The position numbers were made by a program, and so were the translations under genes. Below the pieces are notes generated by a model. It did not search any database and was not told where the DNA came from. It worked only from the letters and a program-made list of their open reading frames with translations. Below, piece by piece: positions 1 to 7,441 of a stretch of DNA of 28,590 nucleotides (position 1 is the stretch's first letter; every line of letters starts with the position of its first letter). The stretch spans positions 1-28,590 of the forward strand of contig DALQ01000043.1 of assembly GCA_002496845.1 (NCBI GenBank), in the 5' to 3' direction. This stretch comes from Euryarchaeota archaeon UBA495 (lineage in GTDB: Archaea; Thermoplasmatota; Poseidoniia; Poseidoniales; Poseidoniaceae).

Positions 1-248
1 GGGCAGTTGTCTGCGACCCAGGTGCGGGTGGCCCACTCGCAAATGTCGTAGCCGCCGGAGAGGATTCCGGAGCGCTTGATGTAACCGACCTTGACGATGT
101 CCTTGTCCTTGGAGAGCACGTTGCCCAGCTGTTGGCTGGTGGTGCCGTGGCGCATGGTGCTGTTGATGTGTTCGAGGATCTCTGCGGTGTTGCGCGGGCG
201 GTCGCCCAGGAATTTCTTGATCTTCTCTCGGATGCGGACGGTCTTCAT
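1..248 (-). CDS. small winged-helix-like protein, 3' end outside window
   Basis: An open frame reads from ATG at 248 down to the window edge without a stop, so at least 82 residues are present and the C-terminus is missing. The N-terminus (MKTVRIREKIKKFLGDRP) and the following segment, rich in Asn, Thr and Gln around HINSTMRHGTTSQQLGNVL, look like a compact helix-turn-helix in which a recognition helix follows the TTSQQLGNVL stretch. It is followed by a short positively charged strand and a Cys/Trp-containing tail (ICEWATRTWV). A GGGGAG stretch lies about nine bases before the ATG and an AT-rich TATA-like element is at 308-319. I infer a small DNA-binding protein. The target is unknown and I cannot name a family. 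It diverges from the large wHTH gene at 507. Confidence 0.6.
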   Translation of the reverse strand, partial: MKTVRIREKIKKFLGDRPRNTAEILEHINSTMRHGTTSQQLGNVLSKDKDIVKVGYIKRSGILSGGYDICEWATRTWVADNC

Positions 249-307
249 GCTCTCAGTCTCCCCGGCCCCGGTCATCCGAGGCCATGAATCACAGGGACGC
301 GGACGCC

Positions 308-319
308 TATATCATATTA
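308..319 (-). promoter_or_regulatory. TATA-like element for the minus-strand gene at 248
   Basis: The string tatatcatatta is the most AT-rich part of the area. Read on the minus strand it gives a TATA box about 65 bases before the ATG at 248, which would leave a leader of roughly 40 bases that includes the GGGGAG Shine-Dalgarno-like site. It is assigned by sequence alone. Confidence 0.4.
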
Positions 320-404
320 GCGACAGAAACGGTTCCATTGTTACACGGAACTACGCGTTCGCGGTGGGAAATGGAAGGAAAGTGGAGGCGCCCTTGCACA
401 GAAT

Positions 405-440
405 TTACATTTTCCAATGGAAATGTGTAATGAAATGTAA
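405..440. repeat. inverted repeat TTACATTT / AAATGTAA in divergent promoter region
   Basis: TTACATTT at 405-412 is matched by its perfect complement AAATGTAA at 433-440. Between them lies a further imperfect arm (GGAAATGTGTAA). The stretch is markedly richer in A and T than the coding DNA around it and sits between two divergent genes that both appear to encode helix-turn-helix proteins. It could be an operator or simply a flexible promoter-upstream region. Confidence 0.4.
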
Positions 441-459
441 CGACTAAAGAAATCAGAGG

Positions 460-476
460 TCGATTTCATAAATCGA
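460..476. promoter_or_regulatory. 17-base dyad overlapping TATA-like element of the 798-residue gene
   Basis: TCGATTT, a three-base centre CAT, then AAATCGA form a perfect 7+7 dyad. The centre contains ttcataaat, the best TATA candidate for the gene starting at 507, which would place transcription start near 496 and give a very short leader. A dyad that covers the TATA box is a typical arrangement for repression. Because the downstream product begins with a winged helix, autoregulation is a reasonable inference. Confidence 0.45.
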
Positions 477-506
477 TACACCTTCCCTTGGCTTAGAGGC
501 GGACAG

Positions 507-2903
507 ATGGCCACTTCACGGATCCGAAGCGGCTACCAGAGGAGGATCCTCGACGAGCTTCTCGACGGACCCGCCACCGTGTCAGCCCTTGCACAGCGGC
601 TGGGATTGGCCACGTCGCACACCTCTTCCACCCTTCGTACACTCAGGCAGCAGGCCTTGGTGACCCGGGACGAGCGTGAGGGCGTACGTGGCGCACCGCA
701 TCACCTGAGCCCACATGGATTGCTGCGCCTCCAAGAGGACGCGCTTGAGCGTCTGCGAGAAGCCACACGAGAACCGAGGACGGAGGGCACGAACGTCTTG
801 TTGACCCGAGACGGCCCGTTGGTGGTGCTTGCTTACGGAGAACGCGTGCCTTCCGACCTGATTTGGTTGCCTCCAAGGCGCCTTGGCATCGAAGGCGCCC
901 CCCTGTTGGCCTCCAGTGGAAACACACGGGGGGGCGCGTGGTGCGCGGTGCGAAGCCAGCCTCAGTGGTTCGATCTTGACACGCTCGAACCGTGCGACGC
1001 CCCTCCAAGTGACGCCTCCTTGGGCGACATCCGAACATGGACGCAAGGCGGGAGGCGTTTGGCGCTGGTTCGAGCGCGTGTCATGAGCGGGCAGGACCGA
1101 TGGACGATGCCCCCTGGAACGTGGTTTGAAACCGAACCGCCCCACGAAACCGCCCCGGCAGCCCTCAACCGGAGCAGCGTCAACCTCGGATTGGTCCAAG
1201 GCACGCAAGTCCCGTGCAGGCCGTCCACTCCCATCCTCGGACAGTTGGGCGAAGCATGGAGGCGTGAAGCGCTGCTCAAAGGCCAGCATGGCTTCACCGT
1301 CCTGCGTTCCGCCCGACCTGAGCCCATGGCCATGCGGCCACAATCCCTCCTGCGCACATGGATGAGGCACCGGCATCCACGCCTCAGTGAAGCTGAACTC
1401 GATCGCCGAACGCAACGGGTGCTTGACCGGCTTCGTGGAAACCGGCGTGGCCGACCAAGCGAAGTGGCCCATGCGGCCTTGGCCGCCTTCGGACCAACGA
1501 CGTGGGTCGAAGGCGAGACCTCCTTCCACGAACTGGCCCGCACCAACGGAGAAGGGACACGTGCCATCTGGGAGTGGGTGCTTGAGCACGCCTCTGATGC
1601 CGTGCAAGGCGAATGGACCCTCGACGCGAAGCATGCAAAATTACTGAAACGCGTGATGGCCGACGGCCGTTGCCGGTTGCTGGTGGCCGGGGATGCTCGA
1701 CTCAAAGAGCACAAACAAGGCACGTGGCTGATCGATCACGACGGCGAGCGTTGGGTGCACCTCAACGAAGTCACTCGGTTGCGGTTGGCTCAAGACCGTC
1801 AACAGCGACCTCGAAAGCCAAACCTGTGGGAGGGGACGATTCCACGCTCTGCCGCTGACCTCATGGCAGGGCAAACGAACGATGACGTTGGCCGCCAATC
1901 AGAACGCACCACTGCAGCAGGCGACCGTGAAATCCGTCGGGCCTTGGCGGTGTGGCCGGAAGGCGACGACGACCTCGCCGACGAGATGGAACGCGAGCAT
2001 CCGCTCGCGGCATGGATTGCCTCAACCGCCGGGGAACGTGGACGGAGGTGGCGTCGGATTGGCGCGGTGATCCCCGACGCGTGGATCGGTCTGCACGAGG
2101 CCAACATGGCCTCTGACGCTTGGTTGAGCGAGGACGCCTCCAGAGCGATGCACGATGAACGAGCGACCTACGCCCTTGAACTGGCCCGCAGGTTTGAGCA
2201 AGACCCGACCCGGCAACCCCAACCCGAAGGGGCGCCATCCCATTCCGTGGCCTGCACGGCACGTCTGTTGTTGCTCCGCGGAGGAGATCCACCAGCCCCT
2301 GAAGACGTGGGGGCGTGGATGGATGATCCGCTTCACTTCGAAACCGTGCTGCCGAGGGTATGGCAGGTTGTCACGTCACTCCCGTTGCGGGAAGGGCCTC
2401 GAAACGGCCCTCTGGCGACGTGGCATGCATGGTTCAGCGCCCCCAATGCCCCTCCGAACGTGGACACGATCATTCGCAGATGCGAAGACCTGCCGTGGCG
2501 ATGGTGGGCACCGTGGCTGCCAGAGTGGCTGCCCAATGTCTTGGCCTCGGCCCGAGGAAGGCGATGGTTGGAGGGCTGCGACCTGATCTGGCCGATCATC
2601 GCCACAGCCTTGGACGGTGAAGGCCCGCCTGGTTGTGCACCGCCAAACCCACACTTGTCCTTTGACGGCAGGGACCTTTCGGACGTCCACTTGATTGAAG
2701 AATCGCCCCAAACCGAGGCTTTGTTCGATTTGGCCGAGGGAGCCATCGCCGCACAAGAAGGGAGGCCTCCGCCCCTTGGCCGGACCCATCCAGAGGCGTG
2801 CTGGCTCCTCACCTCGCCCGAATTATGGCCGACGTTCGTCGGTTTGGGGAAAGAAACCGGCCCCCTGAGCCTCGCGCTGCGTCATCGACGCGTTGATAGG
2901 TGA
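507..2903 (+). CDS. large protein with N-terminal winged-helix domain, unknown function
   Basis: The frame encodes 798 residues. Residues about 5-85 form a MarR/ArsR-like winged helix (QRRILDELLDGPATVSALAQ followed by SSTLRTLRQQALVTRDE and a wing ending PHHLSPHGLLRL). The rest is a long soluble, Trp/Arg/Pro-rich region with no transmembrane segment and no catalytic motif I recognise, including a highly charged middle part (about 400-520). The start at 507 is chosen because the winged helix begins immediately and a TATA-like element lies about 36 bases upstream. It stands alone, diverging from another small HTH-like gene. It may be a lineage-specific DNA-binding protein with a large effector or scaffold region. 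The frame is certain, the function is not. Confidence 0.8.
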   Translation: MATSRIRSGYQRRILDELLDGPATVSALAQRLGLATSHTSSTLRTLRQQALVTRDEREGVRGAPHHLSPHGLLRLQEDALERLREATREPRTEGTNVLLTRDGPLVVLAYGERVPSDLIWLPPRRLGIEGAPLLASSGNTRGGAWCAVRSQPQWFDLDTLEPCDAPPSDASLGDIRTWTQGGRRLALVRARVMSGQDRWTMPPGTWFETEPPHETAPAALNRSSVNLGLVQGTQVPCRPSTPILGQLGEAWRREALLKGQHGFTVLRSARPEPMAMRPQSLLRTWMRHRHPRLSEAELDRRTQRVLDRLRGNRRGRPSEVAHAALAAFGPTTWVEGETSFHELARTNGEGTRAIWEWVLEHASDAVQGEWTLDAKHAKLLKRVMADGRCRLLVAGDARLKEHKQGTWLIDHDGERWVHLNEVTRLRLAQDRQQRPRKPNLWEGTIPRSAADLMAGQTNDDVGRQSERTTAAGDREIRRALAVWPEGDDDLADEMEREHPLAAWIASTAGERGRRWRRIGAVIPDAWIGLHEANMASDAWLSEDASRAMHDERATYALELARRFEQDPTRQPQPEGAPSHSVACTARLLLLRGGDPPAPEDVGAWMDDPLHFETVLPRVWQVVTSLPLREGPRNGPLATWHAWFSAPNAPPNVDTIIRRCEDLPWRWWAPWLPEWLPNVLASARGRRWLEGCDLIWPIIATALDGEGPPGCAPPNPHLSFDGRDLSDVHLIEESPQTEALFDLAEGAIAAQEGRPPPLGRTHPEACWLLTSPELWPTFVGLGKETGPLSLALRHRRVDR

Positions 2904-3244
2904 ACCGCCGGACGGCGGCTTGCCACACCTGCAACATCGGGCCGAGCCACTGTGCAAACAGGCGATGACGTTCGATACCAAGGCAGTGGCCCGCTTCGAA
3001 GACCGCTGTGACCCTCGGGGATGATCAGCGGAGCAACAGCGGTACTTGTGATCGGACATGGGTCCTCGGATGACGTACGGATGACTCCGAGCCAACCAAC
3101 CGGTCGCACAGACAACCCCTGCACATGGGTCAGGCCCCAGAGCTGTGAGGCGATGAAGCGGGCCGTTCGTGCGGGGGGACAGACCCCTCTTTTCACCAAC
3201 TCAGCCGCCGATGCCATGAAGGGCTCAGCGGCGTCGCTTGGTGC
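2904..3244. other. 341-base stretch without a confident gene
   Basis: This lies between the 798-residue gene and the CoaD fusion. It begins with a short hairpin (separate entry) and contains one weak reading frame at 3021-3248 (separate entry). I looked for tRNA features because of a GTTCGATACC string near 2971-2980, but no T-stem or acceptor stem can be formed. Codon choice in all frames here (AGG, CGG, GTA, GGG) is unlike the neighbouring genes. Confidence 0.5.
2905..2918 (+). terminator. short GC hairpin just after a stop codon
   Basis: CCGCC, loop GGAC, GGCGG begins two bases after the stop of the 798-residue gene. No T-run follows, so terminator function is only suggested by the position and the stem. 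Confidence 0.3.
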
Positions 3245-3248
3245 ATGA
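3021..3248 (+). CDS. doubtful 75-residue reading frame overlapping the CoaD fusion start
   Basis: It opens with ATG right after an in-frame stop at 3009. Its own stop overlaps the next gene's ATG as ATGA, an arrangement typical of translational coupling. The product starts ISGATAVLVIGHGSS, which superficially resembles the first strand of CbiX-like chelatases, but the rest does not continue that fold. Codon choice is atypical for the window and no Shine-Dalgarno site is visible. It is probably spurious and is listed because of the exact overlap. Confidence 0.2.
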   Translation: MISGATAVLVIGHGSSDDVRMTPSQPTGRTDNPCTWVRPQSCEAMKRAVRAGGQTPLFTNSAADAMKGSAASLGA

Positions 3249-4264
3249 CCTCCACAGGAGGGCACGCCCGGTGCCTCCTCGGGGGAACCTTCGACCGCCT
3301 CCACGACGGCCACAAAGACCTGCTACGCGCGGGGCTTGAAGCGGCTGCCCACCTTGAGGTGCACATCACGACCGACCAGATGGCGCTCGCCAAAGATCAC
3401 CGCATTCAGCCGGTCGAAGACCGCATGGCTGCTGTCGAAGACGCCTTGCGTTCCATCCGAGAAACCGGCTGGAGCCTTCACATGCTTGAGGACGCCTTTG
3501 GCCCTGCACCACGCCACCCCACGGCCGATGCGTTGGTGGTCAGTCCCGAAACGCGCACGGGTGGAGAAGCCATCAATCGGAAAAGGGCCGAGGGAGGATT
3601 CGAGCCCTTGGTGCTCATCGAAGTGCAGCATCGAACGAACGATGAGGGAACCATCCTTTCCTCGACCGCCATCAGAAACGGACACATGGACACCACGGGC
3701 GGAGCATGGATTGCTTCAGAGTGGCGGGAACATGACATGGCGATGAGCCCGGCCGCTGAAGCGCATTTGAAGACGCCTTCAGGAACACCTTACCCTGGCC
3801 CAGAAGATCATCCAGAGGTCGCTATGGCTGCGGTGTTGGATGACCTGTCGACGCTCGACGGACCGCTGATCGCCGTGGGGGACGTCACCGCGAAGGTCAT
3901 GCTCAGTATGGACGTGGTTCCCAATCTTGCGTTGATCGACGGACAAACGAAGCGCGTTGCTCTAAACGACGAGGATACCGTGGACCTGACCGCGTTCCCC
4001 CTCCGACGTGACGCCACCTCGCCTGCAGGCGTGCTGACACCAAACCTTCTCGCTCAACTCGAGGACTCGCTCCGCGCCGATGTCCCTTGCGTGTTGGTGG
4101 TGGACGGCGAGGAGGACATGGCCCCGCTCTACCTCCACCTGCTTGCCCCCTTGGGCGCCATCATCGTCTTCGGCATGCCGCGCCAAGGCCTGATGGTGCA
4201 GCGCACCACCTTGGACATGAAGGAACGATGCAGAACCATCCTGAACGCTTTCGAGGTGCGCTGA
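3245..4264 (+). CDS. coaD: fused phosphopantetheine adenylyltransferase / GTP-dependent dephospho-CoA kinase
   Basis: The product has 339 residues in two parts. Residues 8-160 are the archaeal CoaD nucleotidyltransferase, with the GGTFDRLHDGH signature at 13-23 (HxGH class) and SSTAIR at 139-144. It transfers AMP from ATP to 4'-phosphopantetheine. Residues about 185-339 match the DUF359 family, known as the archaeal GTP-dependent dephospho-CoA kinase (IAVGDVTAKVML near 209-220, IDGQTKR at 231-237, then VDGEEDMAPL and FGMPRQG). One cytoplasmic polypeptide would therefore carry the last two steps of coenzyme A synthesis. Both halves keep their motifs, so the fusion is probably active. The downstream glycosyltransferase begins at the stop codon (TGATG), which suggests co-transcription. 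Confidence 0.92.
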   Translation: MTSTGGHARCLLGGTFDRLHDGHKDLLRAGLEAAAHLEVHITTDQMALAKDHRIQPVEDRMAAVEDALRSIRETGWSLHMLEDAFGPAPRHPTADALVVSPETRTGGEAINRKRAEGGFEPLVLIEVQHRTNDEGTILSSTAIRNGHMDTTGGAWIASEWREHDMAMSPAAEAHLKTPSGTPYPGPEDHPEVAMAAVLDDLSTLDGPLIAVGDVTAKVMLSMDVVPNLALIDGQTKRVALNDEDTVDLTAFPLRRDATSPAGVLTPNLLAQLEDSLRADVPCVLVVDGEEDMAPLYLHLLAPLGAIIVFGMPRQGLMVQRTTLDMKERCRTILNAFEVR

Positions 4265-5406
4265 TGGACGAACACGCGCCGTTGGTCACGGTCACCGTCT
4301 GCGTTCGCAACGGCGCAAAATGGGTCGAAGGGTGCATGGACTCCTTGCTCAAACAAACCTGGCGTCCGTTGGAAATCGTCGCGGTCGACGACGGCTCCAC
4401 CGACGGTTCAGGCGAACTGTTGCAGGCCTTTCACGACCCAACAGGAGAAGTCCCCGTTCACGTTCTTCGCCGCCCCGCAGAAGGATTGTCCGCAGGGCGT
4501 GACGCAGCGGCGGAGGCAGGGAACGGCGAATGGATCGCCATCACAGACATCGACGTTCGTCCAATGCCCGACTGGATTGAGGCCCTGATGGCGGCGCGCC
4601 TCGGCCTTGACAACGAAGACGTGACCGCCGTGACCGGACGCACCATCTTCGAGGAGGGTGACGACCTTGTGTCCCGGTTGCGCTCCATCGAAATCGAGCG
4701 CAAGTACCGCAGCAGACCCCGTCGCACCAGCCTCGCCAACGGACCGTGCTCGATGTTCCGTTCCGAAGCCCTGCGCGCCACTGGAGGATTCGACCCGAGC
4801 TGGTACCATGCCGAAGACATGGAAGTCAGCCTTCGGATGCTTTCCTCTGGCGGCACGATCGTCTACACGCCTGACGCCATGGTCCGGCACGTCCCAGAGG
4901 AGGGGCGGCAGAGATTCGTGGCCAAACGGCGACGTGACGCTCGAGCCCACGTGCGCATCATGCGGCGCTGGCCTCGTCGGGCTCGCAAAGGCATGGCCTT
5001 CGATTTCCTCGGAACGCCCTTGCTGGTCCTCACCATGATGCCCCTTCGCGTGGCTTCATGGGTGGCGTTTTTGGCCGCACTTGGACCATCCATTCTCTGG
5101 CGGGTCCAGCAGGGAGGCGGGGGGACGTTGCCCGTGGACCTCATGGCGTCCACCATGACGGGCCTTACGGTCTGGGCTGGTTTGGTCTTCCTTTCGGAAT
5201 GCGTCATGTGGGGAAGCGCCCTTGGGGCGGTCAACAGAGAGGTCATGGCGAACGTTCGTCGCAGAAACCGCCTCGCATGGATGGTCTCGAAGGCCGCCTA
5301 TTCGCTCCGTATGCTCTTGCTGGCGTGGTCCTGGGCCCTGTGGACCGGGCTGATGCTCGGTGCATTGGATGCGTTGACCGGCCGGAACGGCCATCGTCGT
5401 CGCTGA
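4264..5406 (+). CDS. membrane-anchored family 2 glycosyltransferase
   Basis: The product has 380 residues from the ATG that overlaps the preceding stop as TGATG. A longer in-frame start inside the preceding gene is not credible. The GT-A fold runs from 7 to about 220: VTVTVCVRN at the start, VDDGSTDGSG at 41-50, the metal/nucleotide-binding ITDID at 93-97 and a later EDMEVSLRM segment typical of the acceptor/catalytic acid region. The C-terminal third holds about three to four hydrophobic helices, so it is probably held in the cytoplasmic membrane and transfers sugar from a nucleotide or dolichol donor onto a lipid or glycan. The substrate cannot be read from the sequence. Its stop abuts the stop of the convergent gene at 5407. 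Confidence 0.88.
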   Translation: MDEHAPLVTVTVCVRNGAKWVEGCMDSLLKQTWRPLEIVAVDDGSTDGSGELLQAFHDPTGEVPVHVLRRPAEGLSAGRDAAAEAGNGEWIAITDIDVRPMPDWIEALMAARLGLDNEDVTAVTGRTIFEEGDDLVSRLRSIEIERKYRSRPRRTSLANGPCSMFRSEALRATGGFDPSWYHAEDMEVSLRMLSSGGTIVYTPDAMVRHVPEEGRQRFVAKRRRDARAHVRIMRRWPRRARKGMAFDFLGTPLLVLTMMPLRVASWVAFLAALGPSILWRVQQGGGGTLPVDLMASTMTGLTVWAGLVFLSECVMWGSALGAVNREVMANVRRRNRLAWMVSKAAYSLRMLLLAWSWALWTGLMLGALDALTGRNGHRRR

Positions 5407-5955
5407 TCACGCGTCGGAATCGGTCAGTGCAAGGGCTCGCAGAGCGAATCCAAAGGCCACAAGCACGGCACTGACGGCGTAGACGCCGGGGTCGAACCAG
5501 TTGGTGTGCATCGCCCCACGGATGACGTAGAAGAGAAGGCCGACCAAAAGGCACCACGCACCAACGGTGTGGGAGATGCCACCTTCGGCGGACCCGAGGG
5601 CACGCCATGTGGAGTTGTCGACGAGGCTGCGGAAGAAGCCCGCCACGCTGCCTTCTTCGTTGGCGATGGTCCGGAAGCCAAGGGCCACCAAGCCACCACA
5701 GAGGACGATGAACACAAGGTCACTGGCCACGAAAGCGGGCGCCGTGGCGTGCGCCTCGAAGGCGGCGTTGAGGCGGCCCATGCTGAGCACGCCGGCCCAC
5801 GAGATGCGGTAGCCGGGATGGGCCATGCCCATGAGGTTGAGGACCGCAAGCAGAAGACCCCACACGCCAAGGCCCACGAACCAGCGGGCGGTCGCGGACG
5901 AGGGCTCGATGACCATCTGGACGAGGCCGCGGCCTTCGTTGGACGTCTCGGTCAT
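5407..5955 (-). CDS. four-helix membrane protein, unknown function
   Basis: The product has 182 residues. Four hydrophobic helices are visible at about 25-47, 77-97, 129-147 and 158-177, with short loops, a soluble Thr/Glu-rich N-terminus and a short Asp-containing tail (TDSDA). No known motif is recognised. A longer frame starts at 6012, but a clear TATA sequence (minus strand GTTATAAC, 5978-5985) lies about 26 bases before the ATG at 5955, which fits a leaderless start there. The longer form would begin upstream of its own promoter. The gene converges exactly on the glycosyltransferase (stop codons touch), and orc1 lies upstream on the same strand. Confidence 0.75.
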   Translation of the reverse strand: MTETSNEGRGLVQMVIEPSSATARWFVGLGVWGLLLAVLNLMGMAHPGYRISWAGVLSMGRLNAAFEAHATAPAFVASDLVFIVLCGGLVALGFRTIANEEGSVAGFFRSLVDNSTWRALGSAEGGISHTVGAWCLLVGLLFYVIRGAMHTNWFDPGVYAVSAVLVAFGFALRALALTDSDA

Positions 5956-5977
5956 GTCGCTGGCCACCTGCCCTCTT

Positions 5978-5985
5978 GTTATAAC
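5978..5985 (-). promoter_or_regulatory. TATA box, leaderless promoter for membrane protein
   Basis: The minus strand reads GTTATAAC, centred about 26 bases from the A of the ATG at 5955, the spacing expected when transcription starts at the initiation codon. This decides the start of the downstream gene. Confidence 0.6.
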
Positions 5986-6008
5986 GACGTCGCAGTCAAT
6001 GGCGCGAC

Positions 6009-7250
6009 TCACAGCCTGCTCTGGTGGCGATACTTCGAACTGAAGATCGGTTCCAAATCAGGTTCTGCGTCTTGGATGATGGCCGCCGCGTCCACGTTGG
6101 GGGGCAGGCTCGAATGGATTTCTTTGGTGCGGCCGTATCGCCCTCGGCTGACGGTGCGTGCTGTGATGAGCCCCAGCATGTCGAGGTTGGAAATCAGCAT
6201 CGAGACGCGGCGCGCCGTCAGCGGGGCCTTGCCAACGTGATGGCACGCTTGGTCGTAGACGTCGTAGACCTCACCGGTCTGGACGCCCCTGGCACCCGTG
6301 CGCTCGGTGAGGAGGACGGCAGAGAGGACGAGCTTTTGCTGCGTGGGCAAGGAATGGATGACCGGGGTGATTTGGTCGGCCTCGATCTGCGATTGGGCGG
6401 TCCGAACGTGACGGATGGCCACGGTTGCAGTGCCCTCATGTTCCGCTTTTTCGGCCGAAACACGGAGCAAATCCAGCGCGCAACGCGCGTCGCCGTGCTC
6501 CTGCGCAGCCAACGCGGCACACAGTCCGATGACGCCTTCTTCCAACGCCTCAGAGTGCAGCGCGCTCGAAGATCGCTGAACGAGGATGTCGCGAAGTTGG
6601 TCGGCGTCGTAGGGGTTGAACACGACGTCTTGCTGACCAAGACGGGAACGAACACGCGGGTCGAGGAAATCGGTGAACTTCAGGTCGTTCGAAATGCCGA
6701 TGACGCAGCACCGCGCCGCCTTAAGCGACGTGTTGAGGTTCGTCAAGTTGTACAACAGGTCGTCTCCGGCCTTGCGAACCAAATGATCGATTTCGTCGAG
6801 CACGATGATGTACACGCCTGCACGCTTTTCCATCCGCTTGACCAGTTCACCCAACACGCGGTCGGTGGGCCAACCGGTGAAGGGAATCTCGTCCACTTCA
6901 TGCGCTTCGAGCATCGAGTTTCCAAGGTGCGTCAAAACACGGTATTGGGTGTCGATTTGCCGGCAGTTCACCGTGATGGCGAAGACGTCACGGTCGATTT
7001 GTTGCCCCTTCTCCACCAATTGGTTGCAGACGAAGGAGGTGACAGCCGTCTTTCCGGCACCGGTCACGCCGTAGAGGATCATGTTTGACGGAATTTGTCC
7101 GTTCAGCGCTTCGACCAAGTTGAACGTCAGTTGCTCAATCTCCCGCTCACGGTGGGGGAGTTTCATCGGCTGATGGCTGTGGCGGAGGTGCTCCTTGTTG
7201 CGGAACAACGTCGCACGGCCGAGGGCCTTGTCGAAGATGTTTCCACTCAC
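6009..7250 (-). CDS. cdc6: Orc1/Cdc6 replication initiator
   Basis: The product has 413 residues from a GTG. An AAA+ module binds ATP: Walker A GVTGAGKT at 61-68, Walker B LDEID at 151-155, sensor 1 GISND at 185-189, and an arginine-rich box after FLDPRVRSRLG at 195-205. The C-terminal part (about 320-413) is a winged helix (AGEVYDVYDQ-like segment, LTARRVSMLISNLDMLGLI) that contacts origin DNA. It recruits MCM helicase at the replication origin. The GTG at 7250 is preceded by GGAGGGGTG with good spacing, and NIFDKALGRATLF is the usual N-terminus. An ATG at 7346 would add 32 untypical residues but is closer to the TATA at 7388-7394. Archaeal origins often lie beside this gene. Confidence 0.92.
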   Translation of the reverse strand: MSGNIFDKALGRATLFRNKEHLRHSHQPMKLPHREREIEQLTFNLVEALNGQIPSNMILYGVTGAGKTAVTSFVCNQLVEKGQQIDRDVFAITVNCRQIDTQYRVLTHLGNSMLEAHEVDEIPFTGWPTDRVLGELVKRMEKRAGVYIIVLDEIDHLVRKAGDDLLYNLTNLNTSLKAARCCVIGISNDLKFTDFLDPRVRSRLGQQDVVFNPYDADQLRDILVQRSSSALHSEALEEGVIGLCAALAAQEHGDARCALDLLRVSAEKAEHEGTATVAIRHVRTAQSQIEADQITPVIHSLPTQQKLVLSAVLLTERTGARGVQTGEVYDVYDQACHHVGKAPLTARRVSMLISNLDMLGLITARTVSRGRYGRTKEIHSSLPPNVDAAAIIQDAEPDLEPIFSSKYRHQSRL

Positions 7251-7387
7251 TGGAACCACCCCTCCATAGCGTGTCCCCGAAGATTTCCGGAGCACACGCA
7301 CAGCATGTCTCGCGGGAGTCCGAGTCCCCCTCATAAGCCTGCCCACCGAGGTGAAAATGAAACCGTCATCTTGTGCGCTGTTGTCGG

Positions 7388-7394
7388 TTTATAT
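7388..7394 (-). promoter_or_regulatory. TATA box upstream of orc1/cdc6
   Basis: The minus strand reads ATATAAA. It is the clearest TATA motif in the spacer between the RNase Z-like gene and orc1. Transcription would begin near 7365, leaving about 115 bases before the preferred GTG or about 19 before the alternative ATG at 7346. Confidence 0.55.
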
Positions 7395-7416
7395 GGGCCC
7401 AATTGGAGGGGCCCAT
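7393..7416. repeat. perfect 8-base inverted repeat abutting the orc1 TATA box
   Basis: ATGGGCCC, loop AATTGGAG, GGGCCCAT. The stem touches the TATA box on its upstream (BRE) side, so a bound protein or extruded hairpin could affect orc1 transcription. It could also terminate plus-strand transcripts, since TTTTC follows, although no plus-strand gene ends here. Confidence 0.5.
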
Positions 7417-7441
7417 TTTCAGGGATTTGGAACGGATTCTT

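Noticed and set aside
582..1634. 350-residue minus-strand frame inside the 798-residue gene
   Set aside because: It lies wholly antisense to the wHTH gene, is Arg/Pro/Gly-rich without domains, and several other frames in the same stretch are equally open, as expected in high-GC DNA.
2965..2985. GTTCGATACC string resembling a tRNA T-loop
   Set aside because: The flanking bases do not form a T-stem and no acceptor, anticodon or D arm can be folded around it on either strand.
6024..7088. 354-residue plus-strand frame antisense to orc1/cdc6
   Set aside because: The AAA+ motifs are on the minus strand. The plus frame is a shadow.
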